35,426 nt of DNA from Alphaproteobacteria bacterium (GTDB lineage Bacteria > Pseudomonadota > Alphaproteobacteria > Caulobacterales > Hyphomonadaceae), in NCBI GenBank assembly GCA_016125405.1, contig WGLW01000028.1, forward strand, positions 1 to 35,426, written 5' to 3'. The translations under genes were made by a program, and so were the position numbers. Under the pieces are notes generated by a model, which was given only the letters and a program-made list of their open reading frames with translations, was not told the DNA's origin and did no database searches. Below are positions 16,797 to 25,029 of the stretch, piece by piece (within the stretch, counting starts at the first letter, position 1; every line of letters begins with the position of its first letter).

Positions 16797-18035
16797 ATGT
16801 CCGAAGCATCCTCGAAAAAAGCCCCGCCGAAGAAGGTTGTGCTCGCCTATTCCGGCGGGCTCGACACCTCGATCATCCTGAAATGGCTCGAGACCGAATA
16901 CGGCTGCGAGGTGGTGACCTTCACCGCCGATCTCGGTCAGGGCGAGGAACTGGCGCCCGCCCGCAAGAAAGCGGAGACGATGGGCATCAAGCCCGGGAAC
17001 ATCTTCATCGAGGACCTGCGCGAGGAATTCGTGCGCGATTTCGTGTTTCCGATGTTTCGCGCCAATGCCGTCTACGAAGGTCAGTACCTGCTCGGCACGT
17101 CCATCGCGCGGCCGCTGATCGCCAAACGGCTGGTCGAGATCGCCAAGGAAACCGGGGCCGACGCCATCGCGCACGGCGCCACGGGCAAGGGCAACGACCA
17201 GGTGCGGTTCGAGCTGTCGGCCTATGCGCTGAACCCGCACATCCGCGTCGTTGCGCCCTGGCGGACCTGGAATTTCAAATCGCGCACGGCTCTGATCGAG
17301 TTCGCCGAACAGCATCAGATTCCGGTCGCAAAGGACAAGCGCGGCGAAGCTCCGTTCTCGGTCGACGCCAACCTGCTGCATTCCTCCTCGGAAGGGAAGG
17401 TTCTCGAGGACCCGGCGGTCGAGCCGCCGCCCTACGTGTTCATGCGGACGGTCTCGCCGATGGAGGCGCCCGACGCCGTCACCGAGATCGAGATCGGCTT
17501 CAAGGGCGGCGACGCCGTTTCCCTGAACGGCAAGGCGCTGTCGCCGGCGACGCTGCTTGCCGCGCTCAACGATCTTGGCCGCGACAATGGCATCGGCCGG
17601 CTGGACCTCGTGGAAAACCGCTTCGTCGGCATGAAGTCGCGCGGCGTCTACGAGACGCCCGGCGGCACGATCCTGCTGCAGGCGCATCGCGCGATGGAAT
17701 CGATCACGCTCGACCGCGGGGCAGGGCACCTCAAGGACGAGCTGATGCCGCGCTATGCCGAGCTGATCTACAACGGCTTCTGGTTCTCGCCCGAGCGCGA
17801 GATGCTGCAGGCGGCGATCGACCGGAGCCAGGCCAACGTCACCGGCTCTGTGAAACTCAAGCTCTACAAGGGCAATGTGATTGTCGCGGGCCGGTCGTCG
17901 CCGAATTCGCTCTATTCGGCCGCCCACGTCACCTTCGAGGACGATGCCGGCGCCTACGACCAGACCGACGCCGAAGGCTTCATCCGCCTGAACGCCCTGC
18001 GCCTGCGGCTGCTGGGACTCTCCCGGGGCGAGTAA
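16797..18035 (+). CDS. argG: Argininosuccinate synthase
   Basis: ArgG joins citrulline and aspartate with ATP to give argininosuccinate, the penultimate step of arginine synthesis. The 412-aa length is normal. The PP-loop AYSGGLDTS (17-25) binds ATP, and [24 protein letters not shown] and PWRTWNF are family motifs. It is a single gene with its own promoter, and argH is not in the window. The first 11 residues are a Lys/Ser-rich tail typical of alphaproteobacterial copies. Confidence 0.97.
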   Translation: MSEASSKKAPPKKVVLAYSGGLDTSIILKWLETEYGCEVVTFTADLGQGEELAPARKKAETMGIKPGNIFIEDLREEFVRDFVFPMFRANAVYEGQYLLGTSIARPLIAKRLVEIAKETGADAIAHGATGKGNDQVRFELSAYALNPHIRVVAPWRTWNFKSRTALIEFAEQHQIPVAKDKRGEAPFSVDANLLHSSSEGKVLEDPAVEPPPYVFMRTVSPMEAPDAVTEIEIGFKGGDAVSLNGKALSPATLLAALNDLGRDNGIGRLDLVENRFVGMKSRGVYETPGGTILLQAHRAMESITLDRGAGHLKDELMPRYAELIYNGFWFSPEREMLQAAIDRSQANVTGSVKLKLYKGNVIVAGRSSPNSLYSAAHVTFEDDAGAYDQTDAEGFIRLNALRLRLLGLSRGE

Positions 18036-18061
18036 CCGAAGCCGGGCTCGCGCGCCAAGTA

Positions 18062-18088
18062 TTGCCAAATGGTTAATTATGCTATAGG
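18062..18088 (+). promoter_or_regulatory. Promoter for the response regulator gene
   Basis: TTGCCAA (18062-18068), a 12-base spacer and GCTATAGG (18081-18088) match the same Caulobacter-type core as the argG promoter. A strong ribosome site AGGGAGGGG (18125-18133) follows before the ATG at 18137. Confidence 0.5.
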
Positions 18089-18136
18089 CACGCCTCGTGT
18101 AGGATTGCGACGGTCGGTTTCCAGAGGGAGGGGTGA

Positions 18137-18664
18137 ATGGCATCGCCCCACGATCCGCGCACGGTTGAGGCCGCTCGGGCCAGGGCTGGGCGAACCGAGA
18201 TTTCCGCGGCCCCCGCAGACGGGGCCAGCGTTCAGACGCTTGATGCGCCTGGGCGCGGCAACGCGTCCGGTCTGATCTGCGTCGCCTCCACCCTCGATAT
18301 TCTGGTCGTCGACGACAATGACCGGCATCTCGATATCCTCTCCACCATCCTCCGTGGCGTCGGCCATGACGTTGAGACGTGCGGCTCCGGTTCGGACGCA
18401 CTCCACCGCCTCGCCAATCGCCGCTACGGCGCAGTCGTGCTCGACATGGTGATGCCCGAGGTCAACGGCTTCGTCGTCGCCAGCGAGATACGCGAATGCG
18501 CGTTGAACCGCACAACGCCCGTCATCGCCTGCACCGCGAATGTGATGATTGCGCGCGAGCGTCTGGCCAGGGTTCCCGGCATAGCGGCGATGATCGAAAA
18601 GCCGATCGAGGCCGCGGCGCTTGTGATGGCGGTTGAGCGGCTTCCGTTCCGGGTCCGCGCCTAG
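18137..18664 (+). CDS. Stand-alone response regulator (REC domain only)
   Basis: This 175-aa protein has an N-terminal tail of about 50 Ala-rich residues without a recognised domain, then one receiver domain. The acidic pair D59-D60, phospho-acceptor D103 in LDMVMP, switch T133 in ACTANV and K155 in EKPIE are all present, so it should accept phosphate. No DNA-binding or enzymatic output domain follows. It resembles the receiver at the end of the hybrid kinase encoded 137 bp downstream. It may act as a phosphate sink or shuttle in that pathway, which is inference from proximity. Confidence 0.92.
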   Translation: MASPHDPRTVEAARARAGRTEISAAPADGASVQTLDAPGRGNASGLICVASTLDILVVDDNDRHLDILSTILRGVGHDVETCGSGSDALHRLANRRYGAVVLDMVMPEVNGFVVASEIRECALNRTTPVIACTANVMIARERLARVPGIAAMIEKPIEAAALVMAVERLPFRVRA

Positions 18665-18801
18665 TTGATGATACCCCCTCCGCGTGACGCTGCACATGAC
18701 GGTCAGCCTCTGGCGCGGACGAGGCGCGATCTTGCAACAGCTGGATTCCTGTCGCACATGCGCTCTGCCGGGTCGCGAGGCGGCGGACTGGCCCGGAAAC
18801 A

Positions 18802-20898
18802 GTGATGGCGTCGAAGGGCTCTTTGGGGAGTGGGGAAGCGGCGCGCGTGGCCGTGCTTTACGAGCTTGACCTGCTTCGCCCCCAGGCCCTGCCCGACCTC
18901 GACCGTCTGGTGCGGCTTGCGGCCGATGTGTGCAGCGCCGAGCTGGCTTTGGTCAGCGTGTTTGACGTCCGCAAATCGGTTCAGGTTTCGGTCGCCGGAG
19001 GAGAACCCGTCACGTTGCTCCGCAACGAGACGATCTGCGACGCGACCCTCGCCAAGAAAAGCTCGCTGCTGATCCCGGATACGACTGCCGATCCGCGCAG
19101 CGTGAGCTCGGCGTTTGTGGTGGGTCCGCCTCACATCCGAAGTTACGGCGGCGTGCCGGTCGGGCCCAGCACCGATCTTCCCGTCGGGGTCATCTGCATC
19201 GGGCATTCCGAGCCTGGGCGTTTCGGCCCGGTCGAGGTTGCGCGCCTCGAGCGCATCGCCGAACTGGTGAACGCCTTTCTGGCCGAGCGCCTCGCGCTGA
19301 GGCGGGCGGAGCGCGCGGCGGTGCAGACGGAGAAGGAACGCGCCCGCCAGCTGCAGTTCGACCTGATCTTCGACGCCATCAGCGACGGCGTGAATGTCTA
19401 TGCTCCAGACGGGCGGTGCATTGAAACCAATCCTGCGGGCTGCGCCATTCTGGGCCTGCAGCGCGAGCAGCTGCTTGGCCGGTCCGTGATCGATCCCGCC
19501 TGGCGTATCGTGGGCAGCGACGGCGCCCCGCTGGCGCCGGACGCGTTTCCCATCTCGCGCGCTTTCCGCACGGGCCAAGCCGTGCGCGGTGTAACGCTCG
19601 GCGTCGACCTGCCGGAGGGCGGCCGCCGGTGGATCAGCGTCAACGCCCAGCCGGTTCGCAATCCGGAGACAGACGCCATCGAGTACGGCGTCGTGACCTT
19701 CAAGGACATCACCCAGGAGCGGGAGGCGGAGAGCGAACTGTCCCTGCGCAACTCGCGGCTGATGGCGGCCTTGGGCGAGGCGGAAAAGGCGAGCCGCGCC
19801 AAGTCCGATTTCATCAGCGTGATGAGCCACGAACTGCGCACCCCGATGAACGCAGTCCTCGGCTGCGCCCAGCTTCTCTCCCAGTCCTCGCTTGGCGCGG
19901 TGCAGACGCGAACGCTGGGCGTGTTGACCGACGCCGGCCGCCAGATGCTGGCGCTGCTCAACGACCTCTTCGACCTTTCGAGCCTCGACTCGGGCAAGGT
20001 GCGACTGGAGCGCGAGCCGGTGTCGCTCCTGCGCCTGATCGAGGACGCGGCGGTGATCTGGGCGTCCGACATTCGCGACAAGGGGCTGGAGCTTTCGGTC
20101 ATGATCGATCCGGCGCTGCGTGCGCCCCGCAGCGCCGATCCGGCGCGCGTTCTGCAGATCATCGGCAACCTGATGGCCAACGCGATCAAGTTCACGACCA
20201 GCGGCGGCGTTTCCATCCAGGCCTGGCCGGTCAAGCTTCATGGCGGGGCTGAGCGGATCGAGATCCTGGTGGAGGACACAGGTCCCGGCGTTCCTCCGGA
20301 AGCCGCGGCGCGCATTTTCTCGCCCTTTGAACAGATCGACGTTTCGAGCAAGCGGCGGCATGGCGGCCTTGGCATCGGTCTGTATGTCGCGCGCCGGCTG
20401 GCCATCGCAATGGGCGGCGACGTTGAGCTGCACAGCCAGGGGGGGGAGGGCTCGCGCTTCACCGTCCGCTTTGAGGCGCCGCTCGCAGACGCGGCGCCTG
20501 CAGCGTCCGCCGGCCGAGCGGAAACCGCGCCCGCTGTCCGCGATGTGCTGTGCATCGACGACAATCCTCGCAATCTCTACGTGCTGGGCGCGATGCTGCG
20601 GGCGGCCGGGCACAAGATTGTGGAATGCGGGTCTGGCGAGGAGGCGCTGGAGGCGCTCGGCCGAAAGCGTTTCGACGTGGTGCTGCTCGACATGGTGATG
20701 CCCGGCATGGACGGGCTCGACGTGCTGGCGCGCCTGCGCGGCGCCGAGGGGCCCAACCGGAAAACCCGGGTGATCGCCTGCACCGCCAACGTCCTTCCCG
20801 AACAGGTCAGCGCCTATCTGGAGGCCGGCGCCTCCTCGGTGCTTCCGAAACCAATCGATATCAAGAGCATGCTCGAGGCGGTCGGCGCGGCGGCCTGA
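18802..20898 (+). CDS. Soluble hybrid histidine kinase (GAF-PAS-HisKA-HATPase-REC)
   Basis: This kinase of about 698 aa has no membrane helix. Domains in order: GAF-like sensor (about 25-165), PAS (about 185-305), HisKA with phospho-H343 in SHELRTPMN, HATPase with DTGPGV (492-497) and GGLGIGL (521-527), and a receiver with D630 in LLDMVMPG. All catalytic residues are intact, so it should phosphorylate itself and pass phosphate to its own receiver. It would sense a cytoplasmic ligand or redox state through GAF or PAS. The reading frame begins GTG 18802, ATG 18805. Neither has a strong ribosome site. It is next to the orphan response regulator. The signal and target are unknown. Confidence 0.92.
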   Translation: MMASKGSLGSGEAARVAVLYELDLLRPQALPDLDRLVRLAADVCSAELALVSVFDVRKSVQVSVAGGEPVTLLRNETICDATLAKKSSLLIPDTTADPRSVSSAFVVGPPHIRSYGGVPVGPSTDLPVGVICIGHSEPGRFGPVEVARLERIAELVNAFLAERLALRRAERAAVQTEKERARQLQFDLIFDAISDGVNVYAPDGRCIETNPAGCAILGLQREQLLGRSVIDPAWRIVGSDGAPLAPDAFPISRAFRTGQAVRGVTLGVDLPEGGRRWISVNAQPVRNPETDAIEYGVVTFKDITQEREAESELSLRNSRLMAALGEAEKASRAKSDFISVMSHELRTPMNAVLGCAQLLSQSSLGAVQTRTLGVLTDAGRQMLALLNDLFDLSSLDSGKVRLEREPVSLLRLIEDAAVIWASDIRDKGLELSVMIDPALRAPRSADPARVLQIIGNLMANAIKFTTSGGVSIQAWPVKLHGGAERIEILVEDTGPGVPPEAAARIFSPFEQIDVSSKRRHGGLGIGLYVARRLAIAMGGDVELHSQGGEGSRFTVRFEAPLADAAPAASAGRAETAPAVRDVLCIDDNPRNLYVLGAMLRAAGHKIVECGSGEEALEALGRKRFDVVLLDMVMPGMDGLDVLARLRGAEGPNRKTRVIACTANVLPEQVSAYLEAGASSVLPKPIDIKSMLEAVGAAA

Positions 20899-20915
20899 CT
20901 CCTGCAGACCCGCAC

Positions 20916-20944
20916 TTGCGGGGCGGCGCCGGGCTCGCTAAGGC
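20916..20944 (+). promoter_or_regulatory. Candidate promoter for ppa
   Basis: TTGCGGG (20916-20922), 14 bases and GCTAAGGC (20937-20944) form another TTGnnnn / GCTAnnnn pair. The likely start is about 35 bases before the ppa ATG. Confidence 0.35.
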
Positions 20945-20985
20945 CTGCCGTCTCTCCCCGAAGCCAAAAAAGAGCCGGAACCGAC

Positions 20986-21519
20986 ATGGACCTTTCGAAG
21001 ATTTCATCGGGACCCAACCCGCCGGACGACGTGCATGTCGTGGTCGAGGTTCCGCTGGGCGGCGAACCGATCAAATACGAGATCGACAAGGCGTCGGGCG
21101 CGATGTTCGTCGACCGGTTTCTCTACACCTCGATGCGCTATCCCTGTAACTACGGCTTTATTCCGCACACGCTGAGCCTCGATGGCGATCCGATCGACGT
21201 GATGGTCGTGGGCAATCGTGCGCTGGTGCCTGGCTGCGTCGTTCGGGTCCGCCCGGTCGGCGTGCTGATGATGACCGACGACAAGGGCCAGGACGAGAAG
21301 ATCCTCGCCGTGCCGCATCCCAAGCTGACGCGCTATTACGAGAAGATCGAACACTACAAGGACCTGCCCGACATCCTGGTCGAGCGCATCGTCCACTTCT
21401 TCCAGCACTACAAGGATCTCGAACCCGGGAAGTGGGTGAAGATCGAAGGTTTCGAAGGACCTGAGCGCGCTCGCGCGCTGATCACCGAGGCGGTGGAGCG
21501 GGCCAGAGCGGACGCGTAG
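20986..21519 (+). CDS. ppa: Inorganic pyrophosphatase
   Basis: Family I soluble pyrophosphatase hydrolyses pyrophosphate to phosphate, pulling biosynthetic reactions forward. The 177-aa length is standard. The signature DGDPIDV (66-72) carries the metal-binding aspartates. [15 protein letters not shown] and YPCNYGFIP are also typical. It is a single gene with a candidate promoter upstream, and the LysE gene follows after 40 bp on the same strand. Confidence 0.97.
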   Translation: MDLSKISSGPNPPDDVHVVVEVPLGGEPIKYEIDKASGAMFVDRFLYTSMRYPCNYGFIPHTLSLDGDPIDVMVVGNRALVPGCVVRVRPVGVLMMTDDKGQDEKILAVPHPKLTRYYEKIEHYKDLPDILVERIVHFFQHYKDLEPGKWVKIEGFEGPERARALITEAVERARADA

Positions 21520-21559
21520 GCATTTCCACGGATCGCGGCGCGCCCTATAGAGCCGCGCG

Positions 21560-22186
21560 ATGGAAATCACGGTCTGGTTCGCCTTGCTGCTGCTGTTCCT
21601 GTCCGGCGGGCTGACGCCCGGCCCGGCCGTGATGCTCGTCACCACCAGCTCGATGCGTTACGGCTTCTGGCCCGCCATGGCGCCGGCGCTGGGCGTGTGT
21701 GCTGCAAACCTGATCTGGATCCTGCTGGCGGCGTTTGGCGTGTCGGCCCTGGCCCATGCCTTTCCGGCGGGCTTTCTCGCGCTCAAGGTCGCGGGCATCG
21801 CCTATATCTGCTGGCTAGCCTGGCGCATGGCCTTCCACGGAACGGTTGACCTGGCGCGCCGCGAGCCGCCGCCGCGCGCGCACCAGTTCGCGCGTGGCGT
21901 GGGGCTGCAGCTCGCCAATCCAAATGCGCTGGTATTCTTCGGCGGCCTGTTGCCGGCCTATATCGCCCCGGATCATTCCTTGCCGGTTCAGTGCGCCATC
22001 ATCGTCGCGACGCTGACGGCGACGGAGCTGTTTGGTCTCGTCACCTACGCGGCCGCCGCCGAATGGCTGGCGCGCCGCTTCGCGTCGCCATCCTTCGCGC
22101 ACGCCTTCTACCGGTTGGCGGCGCTCGCCATGGCAGGGTCAGCCGTATTCGCCGTCTACGTCACCTGGGCCTCGACCGGCGGCTGA
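21560..22186 (+). CDS. LysE/RhtB family exporter
   Basis: This 208-aa inner-membrane protein has about six helices and the LysE signature GGLTPGPAVMLV (16-27). LQLANPNALVFFGGLLP in the middle is also typical. Members export amino acids such as lysine, threonine or homoserine lactone. The substrate here cannot be told. The start ATG 21560 lacks a clear ribosome site, and a CTATAGAG box lies only about 10 bases before it, so the message may be leaderless. It is convergent with a small lipoprotein gene. Confidence 0.9.
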   Translation: MEITVWFALLLLFLSGGLTPGPAVMLVTTSSMRYGFWPAMAPALGVCAANLIWILLAAFGVSALAHAFPAGFLALKVAGIAYICWLAWRMAFHGTVDLARREPPPRAHQFARGVGLQLANPNALVFFGGLLPAYIAPDHSLPVQCAIIVATLTATELFGLVTYAAAAEWLARRFASPSFAHAFYRLAALAMAGSAVFAVYVTWASTGG

Positions 22187-22229
22187 AAGCGCCGGGCGCC
22201 CAATCCGCTGACGGCCGGGTCGCTGGCGA

Positions 22230-22490
22230 TCAGTGGCCCTCGTCGGTTTTCACCGGAAGCTGGTGAGGATCGAGATCGGTTGTTCCCGCGCGGCGCTGTT
22301 CGACGGTCTGGTGGCAGCGGTCGCGCTCGACCGGATCACGATCGAAGTGATCCAGACAGACCTGCTCGTTGGAAAGTTCCGGCGGCGGCTTGTCGGGATT
22401 GCTGGCGCAGCCGGCGAGACCGCCAAAACCGACAGCAAGGGCGGCGCATGCGAGGCCGCGCAAATGAAAGGCATGGCTCGAGAGCGTCAT
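22230..22490 (-). CDS. Small lipoprotein with a paired-cysteine helix
   Basis: This 86-aa protein has a signal peptide and lipobox LAGC with lipidated C28. Two cysteines remain in the mature part, spaced Cx13C (CLDH...ERDRC), in a charged and probably helical segment. A similar arrangement, Cx11C, is in the 66-aa lipoprotein at 23758-23958. The ribosome site GAGGAG lies about 6 bases before the ATG on the minus strand. The family was not recognised. +2 Ala fits outer-membrane sorting. Confidence 0.75.
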   Translation of the reverse strand: MTLSSHAFHLRGLACAALAVGFGGLAGCASNPDKPPPELSNEQVCLDHFDRDPVERDRCHQTVEQRRAGTTDLDPHQLPVKTDEGH

Positions 22491-22683
22491 CCTGTGTCTC
22501 CTCTACACAAACGCGGACCGGCAGCATGCGGGTCCAGACCTTACGCAAGAAAGTCAGGCAGGAATTCAGCCCCCGATGTCCAGGCTCCGGCCCAAAGTGG
22601 GTCGGTCCGGCGTCCAAGCATCACGATAGCACCTTGCAGGCGATCCAAGGATCAATTTCTTGCAACGTGCTCCGGTTGCGCAA

Positions 22684-23280
22684 TCAGCCGGCCGCCGTGG
22701 CGCACGGTCCGCGCGGACGGCCAAAATTCCAGATGGCGTCGCGCGCGGGCATCGGCGTGGTCTTGAACTGCTTGCGCAGGCAGAGCAGGGGCGCGCCGGC
22801 CTTGGCGCCATAATGGGTCGTCTGGTCGACGAGCCAGGGGTAGGCGAGGTTGCGGAACTCCTCGAGATCGTTGGCGAAGAGGGCCCGCGTCGTGCGCTCG
22901 TCGCAGAGATCCTCGGAAACACAGATCGACAGGGTGTCGAAAAAGGTGGTCAGCGCGTTCATCGCCTTGCGCAGCTCAGGATCCGACCGGACCGTATCGA
23001 CAACGTACTGGTCCGCCTTGTCTGCCGGGTTCTGGTCAAGGAAGGTCCAGTAGGTCTCGCTGAAATTCGCCAGCGTCGCTTCGGCTTCGGCATAGCTTCC
23101 AGCAGGTCCGTGGAAGGCGTCGGAATAGCCGAAGACGCGGTCGATGCGGACTTCCTGCTGGTGCGCCTTGTATTCGAAATAGCCGAGGCTGGCGCCCGCG
23201 ACGCCAAGCACAAGCGTCACCACCGACATGACGCCCTTGAGCACGGACGCGGGCCCGCCGGAGGCGCCTTCGCCGCTCAT
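22684..23280 (-). CDS. Membrane-anchored protein of unknown function
   Basis: This 198-aa protein has one membrane helix (about 13-36), then a soluble, mainly helical region with several cysteines (SICVSEDLC, LLCLRKQF, GPCAT). The start ATG 23280 overlaps the stop of the upstream gene as ATGA, so I prefer it to the earlier in-frame start at 23292. The short N-terminal side suggests the soluble part faces the periplasm, where the cysteines could pair, though topology is uncertain. No family was recognised. It forms a coupled pair with the Pro-rich protein at 23277-23645. Confidence 0.75.
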   Translation of the reverse strand: MSGEGASGGPASVLKGVMSVVTLVLGVAGASLGYFEYKAHQQEVRIDRVFGYSDAFHGPAGSYAEAEATLANFSETYWTFLDQNPADKADQYVVDTVRSDPELRKAMNALTTFFDTLSICVSEDLCDERTTRALFANDLEEFRNLAYPWLVDQTTHYGAKAGAPLLCLRKQFKTTPMPARDAIWNFGRPRGPCATAAG

Positions 23281-23645
23281 TCCACCTTGCAATAGCTGGG
23301 CGGGTTGTTGTGCTGGCAGGGGTCGTAGGAATGGCCCGCCGTCGAGCCGGACACGCTTTCTTCGCTGCTGTCCAGCGAGTCCGGCCTCGCCCCAGAAGAC
23401 CCGGGGGATGTCCGCCGTTCGCGGGGATACGCGGGCGCCGGTGTGGGTTCAGATGTAACCGGCGGCGCCAGCACGGGCGAGGGGATCGGCAGGGGCGCAA
23501 TATCCGGCGCCGGGATGGGTCTTTCGGCCGGCGGGATAACCGGCGCGTTCACGGGCGGCGGCGTCTGGCCGTCCGCCGCAGACGCAAGCGCCACCGCGAA
23601 CGCCGCGCCCACGCCAATTCGCCAGCGCAATGACCGCGCCCGCAT
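23277..23645 (-). CDS. Secreted proline-rich small protein
   Basis: This 122-aa protein has a signal peptide (about 1-23, cut near ASA) and a long Pro/Ala-rich low-complexity stretch, then a short tail DPCQHNNPPSYC with two cysteines. The start ATG 23645 has GGGAGA about 7 bases upstream; the GTG at 23660 lacks one. It is translationally coupled to the membrane-anchored protein downstream (ATGA overlap). A spacer or cell-wall-spanning role would fit the composition but is not shown. No family was recognised. Confidence 0.65.
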   Translation of the reverse strand: MRARSLRWRIGVGAAFAVALASAADGQTPPPVNAPVIPPAERPIPAPDIAPLPIPSPVLAPPVTSEPTPAPAYPRERRTSPGSSGARPDSLDSSEESVSGSTAGHSYDPCQHNNPPSYCKVE

Positions 23646-23757
23646 CCCCGTGTCTCCCACCGTCCTCCGTCAGGTCGCCATGCGACCGGACACGCCCTGA
23701 ATCTACTCCAATGAAACCGGGCCGCAAGCTTTGGGACGCTCCAGCGGAAGTCCGGCG

Positions 23758-23958
23758 CTATTCGCTCCGGCGGTCCGCGCGCTTTTGCGTCGCATTGTCC
23801 TCGACCCGGGTGAGGCAGGCGCGGCGATCGCTCTCGTTGGGCATCTTCTGGCACTCGCGGCGCGCGGCGGCGTCATAGGTGCCCTGCCAGTCGAGACATC
23901 CGGCAAGCGTCGCAGCGGCGAACAGGGCGGGTATCGACGTCCTTGCCAGTGCGCGCAT
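23758..23958 (-). CDS. 66-aa lipoprotein with a paired-cysteine helix
   Basis: The signal peptide ends in LAGC with lipidated C21. The short mature part is charged, with two cysteines spaced Cx11C (ECQKMPNESDRRAC). The ATG shares one base with the tag stop (TGATG), so translation is coupled to tag. It is too short for a known enzyme. It shares the Cys-pair layout of the lipoprotein at 22230-22490. Confidence 0.7.
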   Translation of the reverse strand: MRALARTSIPALFAAATLAGCLDWQGTYDAAARRECQKMPNESDRRACLTRVEDNATQKRADRRSE

Positions 23959-24581
23959 CACTTTCCCGCCTTCTTGCGTGTCCCGCCCGCCCCATAGAGT
24001 TTCTGGATTTCCTTGTGGCGCGGACACCTTACCTCGTGATCGTTGACCATGCCCATGGCCTGCATCACGGCGTAGACGATGGTCGGCCCGCAGAATTTGA
24101 AGCCGCGGGCCTTCATGTCCTTTGAAATTGTCTCCGACAACTCGGTCTTCGGTGCCACCTTGCGCCAGTGTTCGAGCCGGTTGACCACCGGCTTGCCGCC
24201 GACAAAGCCCCAGACATAGTCCGAGAAGTCTTCGCCCCTCTCCTGCATGTCGAGATAGATGCGGGCGTTGTTTATCGTCGCTGCGATCTTGGTCGGGCTG
24301 CGGATGATGCCGGGATTGGACAGCGCCCGGGCGATGCGCTTCTCGCTCCAGCGCACGATCTTTTCCGGCGCGAAGCCGTCGAATTCGCGGCGCATCTCCT
24401 CGCGCTTGCGCAGCACGGTGATCCAGGCGAGGCCGGCCTGAAACCCGTCGAGCTGGAATTTCTCCCACAGCGCCCGGCTGTCGCGCTCGGGCACGCCCCA
24501 TTCCTCGTCGTGATAGGCGCGGTAAAGCGTGTCGCCGGCCGGCGCCCAGCCGCAGGGAATGTCTTCGTCGAGTTTCTTCAT
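23958..24581 (-). CDS. tag: DNA-3-methyladenine glycosylase I
   Basis: Tag removes 3-methyladenine from alkylated DNA to start base-excision repair. The 207-aa protein has the zinc ligands C10, H24, H182 and C186, matching C4, H17, H175 and C179 of E. coli Tag. YHDEEWGVPERDS and QAGLAWITVLRKR are typical. The residue matching E. coli Glu38, which contacts the flipped base, is Asp45 here (LDGFQAG instead of LEGQQAG). The gene lies 27 bp after the NTF2-like gene and is coupled to the 66-aa lipoprotein. Confidence 0.94.
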   Translation of the reverse strand: MKKLDEDIPCGWAPAGDTLYRAYHDEEWGVPERDSRALWEKFQLDGFQAGLAWITVLRKREEMRREFDGFAPEKIVRWSEKRIARALSNPGIIRSPTKIAATINNARIYLDMQERGEDFSDYVWGFVGGKPVVNRLEHWRKVAPKTELSETISKDMKARGFKFCGPTIVYAVMQAMGMVNDHEVRCPRHKEIQKLYGAGGTRKKAGK

Positions 24582-24608
24582 GACGCCAGCCCCCGGATCA
24601 CGATCCGG

Positions 24609-24968
24609 CTACATCGGGGTTCCGAAAAACCGTTCCTCGACGACCTTGTCGTCCTTCACCGTGTAGACCGCGACCTCCTTCATGTGGACGCGTTCGCCCG
24701 AGGCCTTCCGGGTGACGTCCACATCAAAGACCACCGAGAACTGGTCGCCATTGATCCAGGGCCCCTCGACGCCGAACGCGTGGCTGATGTGGTTTTCATT
24801 CCACCACACCGACTTGCCCTTCACGGCTTCGAGCCCGCGCACTTCCTTCATCGGTCCGTCCATCGCCTCGATCGAGACGACGTTCTTGTCCCAGAATTTT
24901 TCGGCGCCGGCGAAATCACCCTTTGCGAGTGCGGCGGTAAACGTTTCGGCGACTGATTTGACGCTCAT
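24609..24968 (-). CDS. SnoaL/NTF2-like protein
   Basis: This 119-aa protein has an NTF2-like fold pattern: helix SVAETFTAALAKGDFAGAEKF, then WWNENHISHAF, VVFDVDVTRK and MKEVAVYTVKDDKVVEERFF. Its closest look is to SnoaL-like polyketide-cyclase or ketosteroid-isomerase relatives of unknown substrate. The start ATG 24968 gives the natural family length; the longer frame upstream runs into ygfZ. It probably heads a transcript with tag and the 66-aa lipoprotein. Confidence 0.85.
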   Translation of the reverse strand: MSVKSVAETFTAALAKGDFAGAEKFWDKNVVSIEAMDGPMKEVRGLEAVKGKSVWWNENHISHAFGVEGPWINGDQFSVVFDVDVTRKASGERVHMKEVAVYTVKDDKVVEERFFGTPM

Positions 24969-25001
24969 GACGAGCCCTCGCTGTGCTGTGCGACCCCATG
25001 A

Positions 25002-25016
25002 GAACAAAAAGCGTAC
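25002..25016. promoter_or_regulatory. GAAC-N7-GTAC motif before the NTF2-like / tag genes
   Basis: GAAC (25002-25005), seven bases and GTAC (25013-25016) lie 34 bp before the NTF2-like start in an A-rich stretch. Alphaproteobacterial LexA boxes are direct repeats of the type GAAC/GTTC with a 7-base spacer, so this is one base short of that form. Because tag is a repair gene an SOS link is possible but weak. Confidence 0.2.
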
Positions 25017-25029
25017 AAAACTTCCGGAG

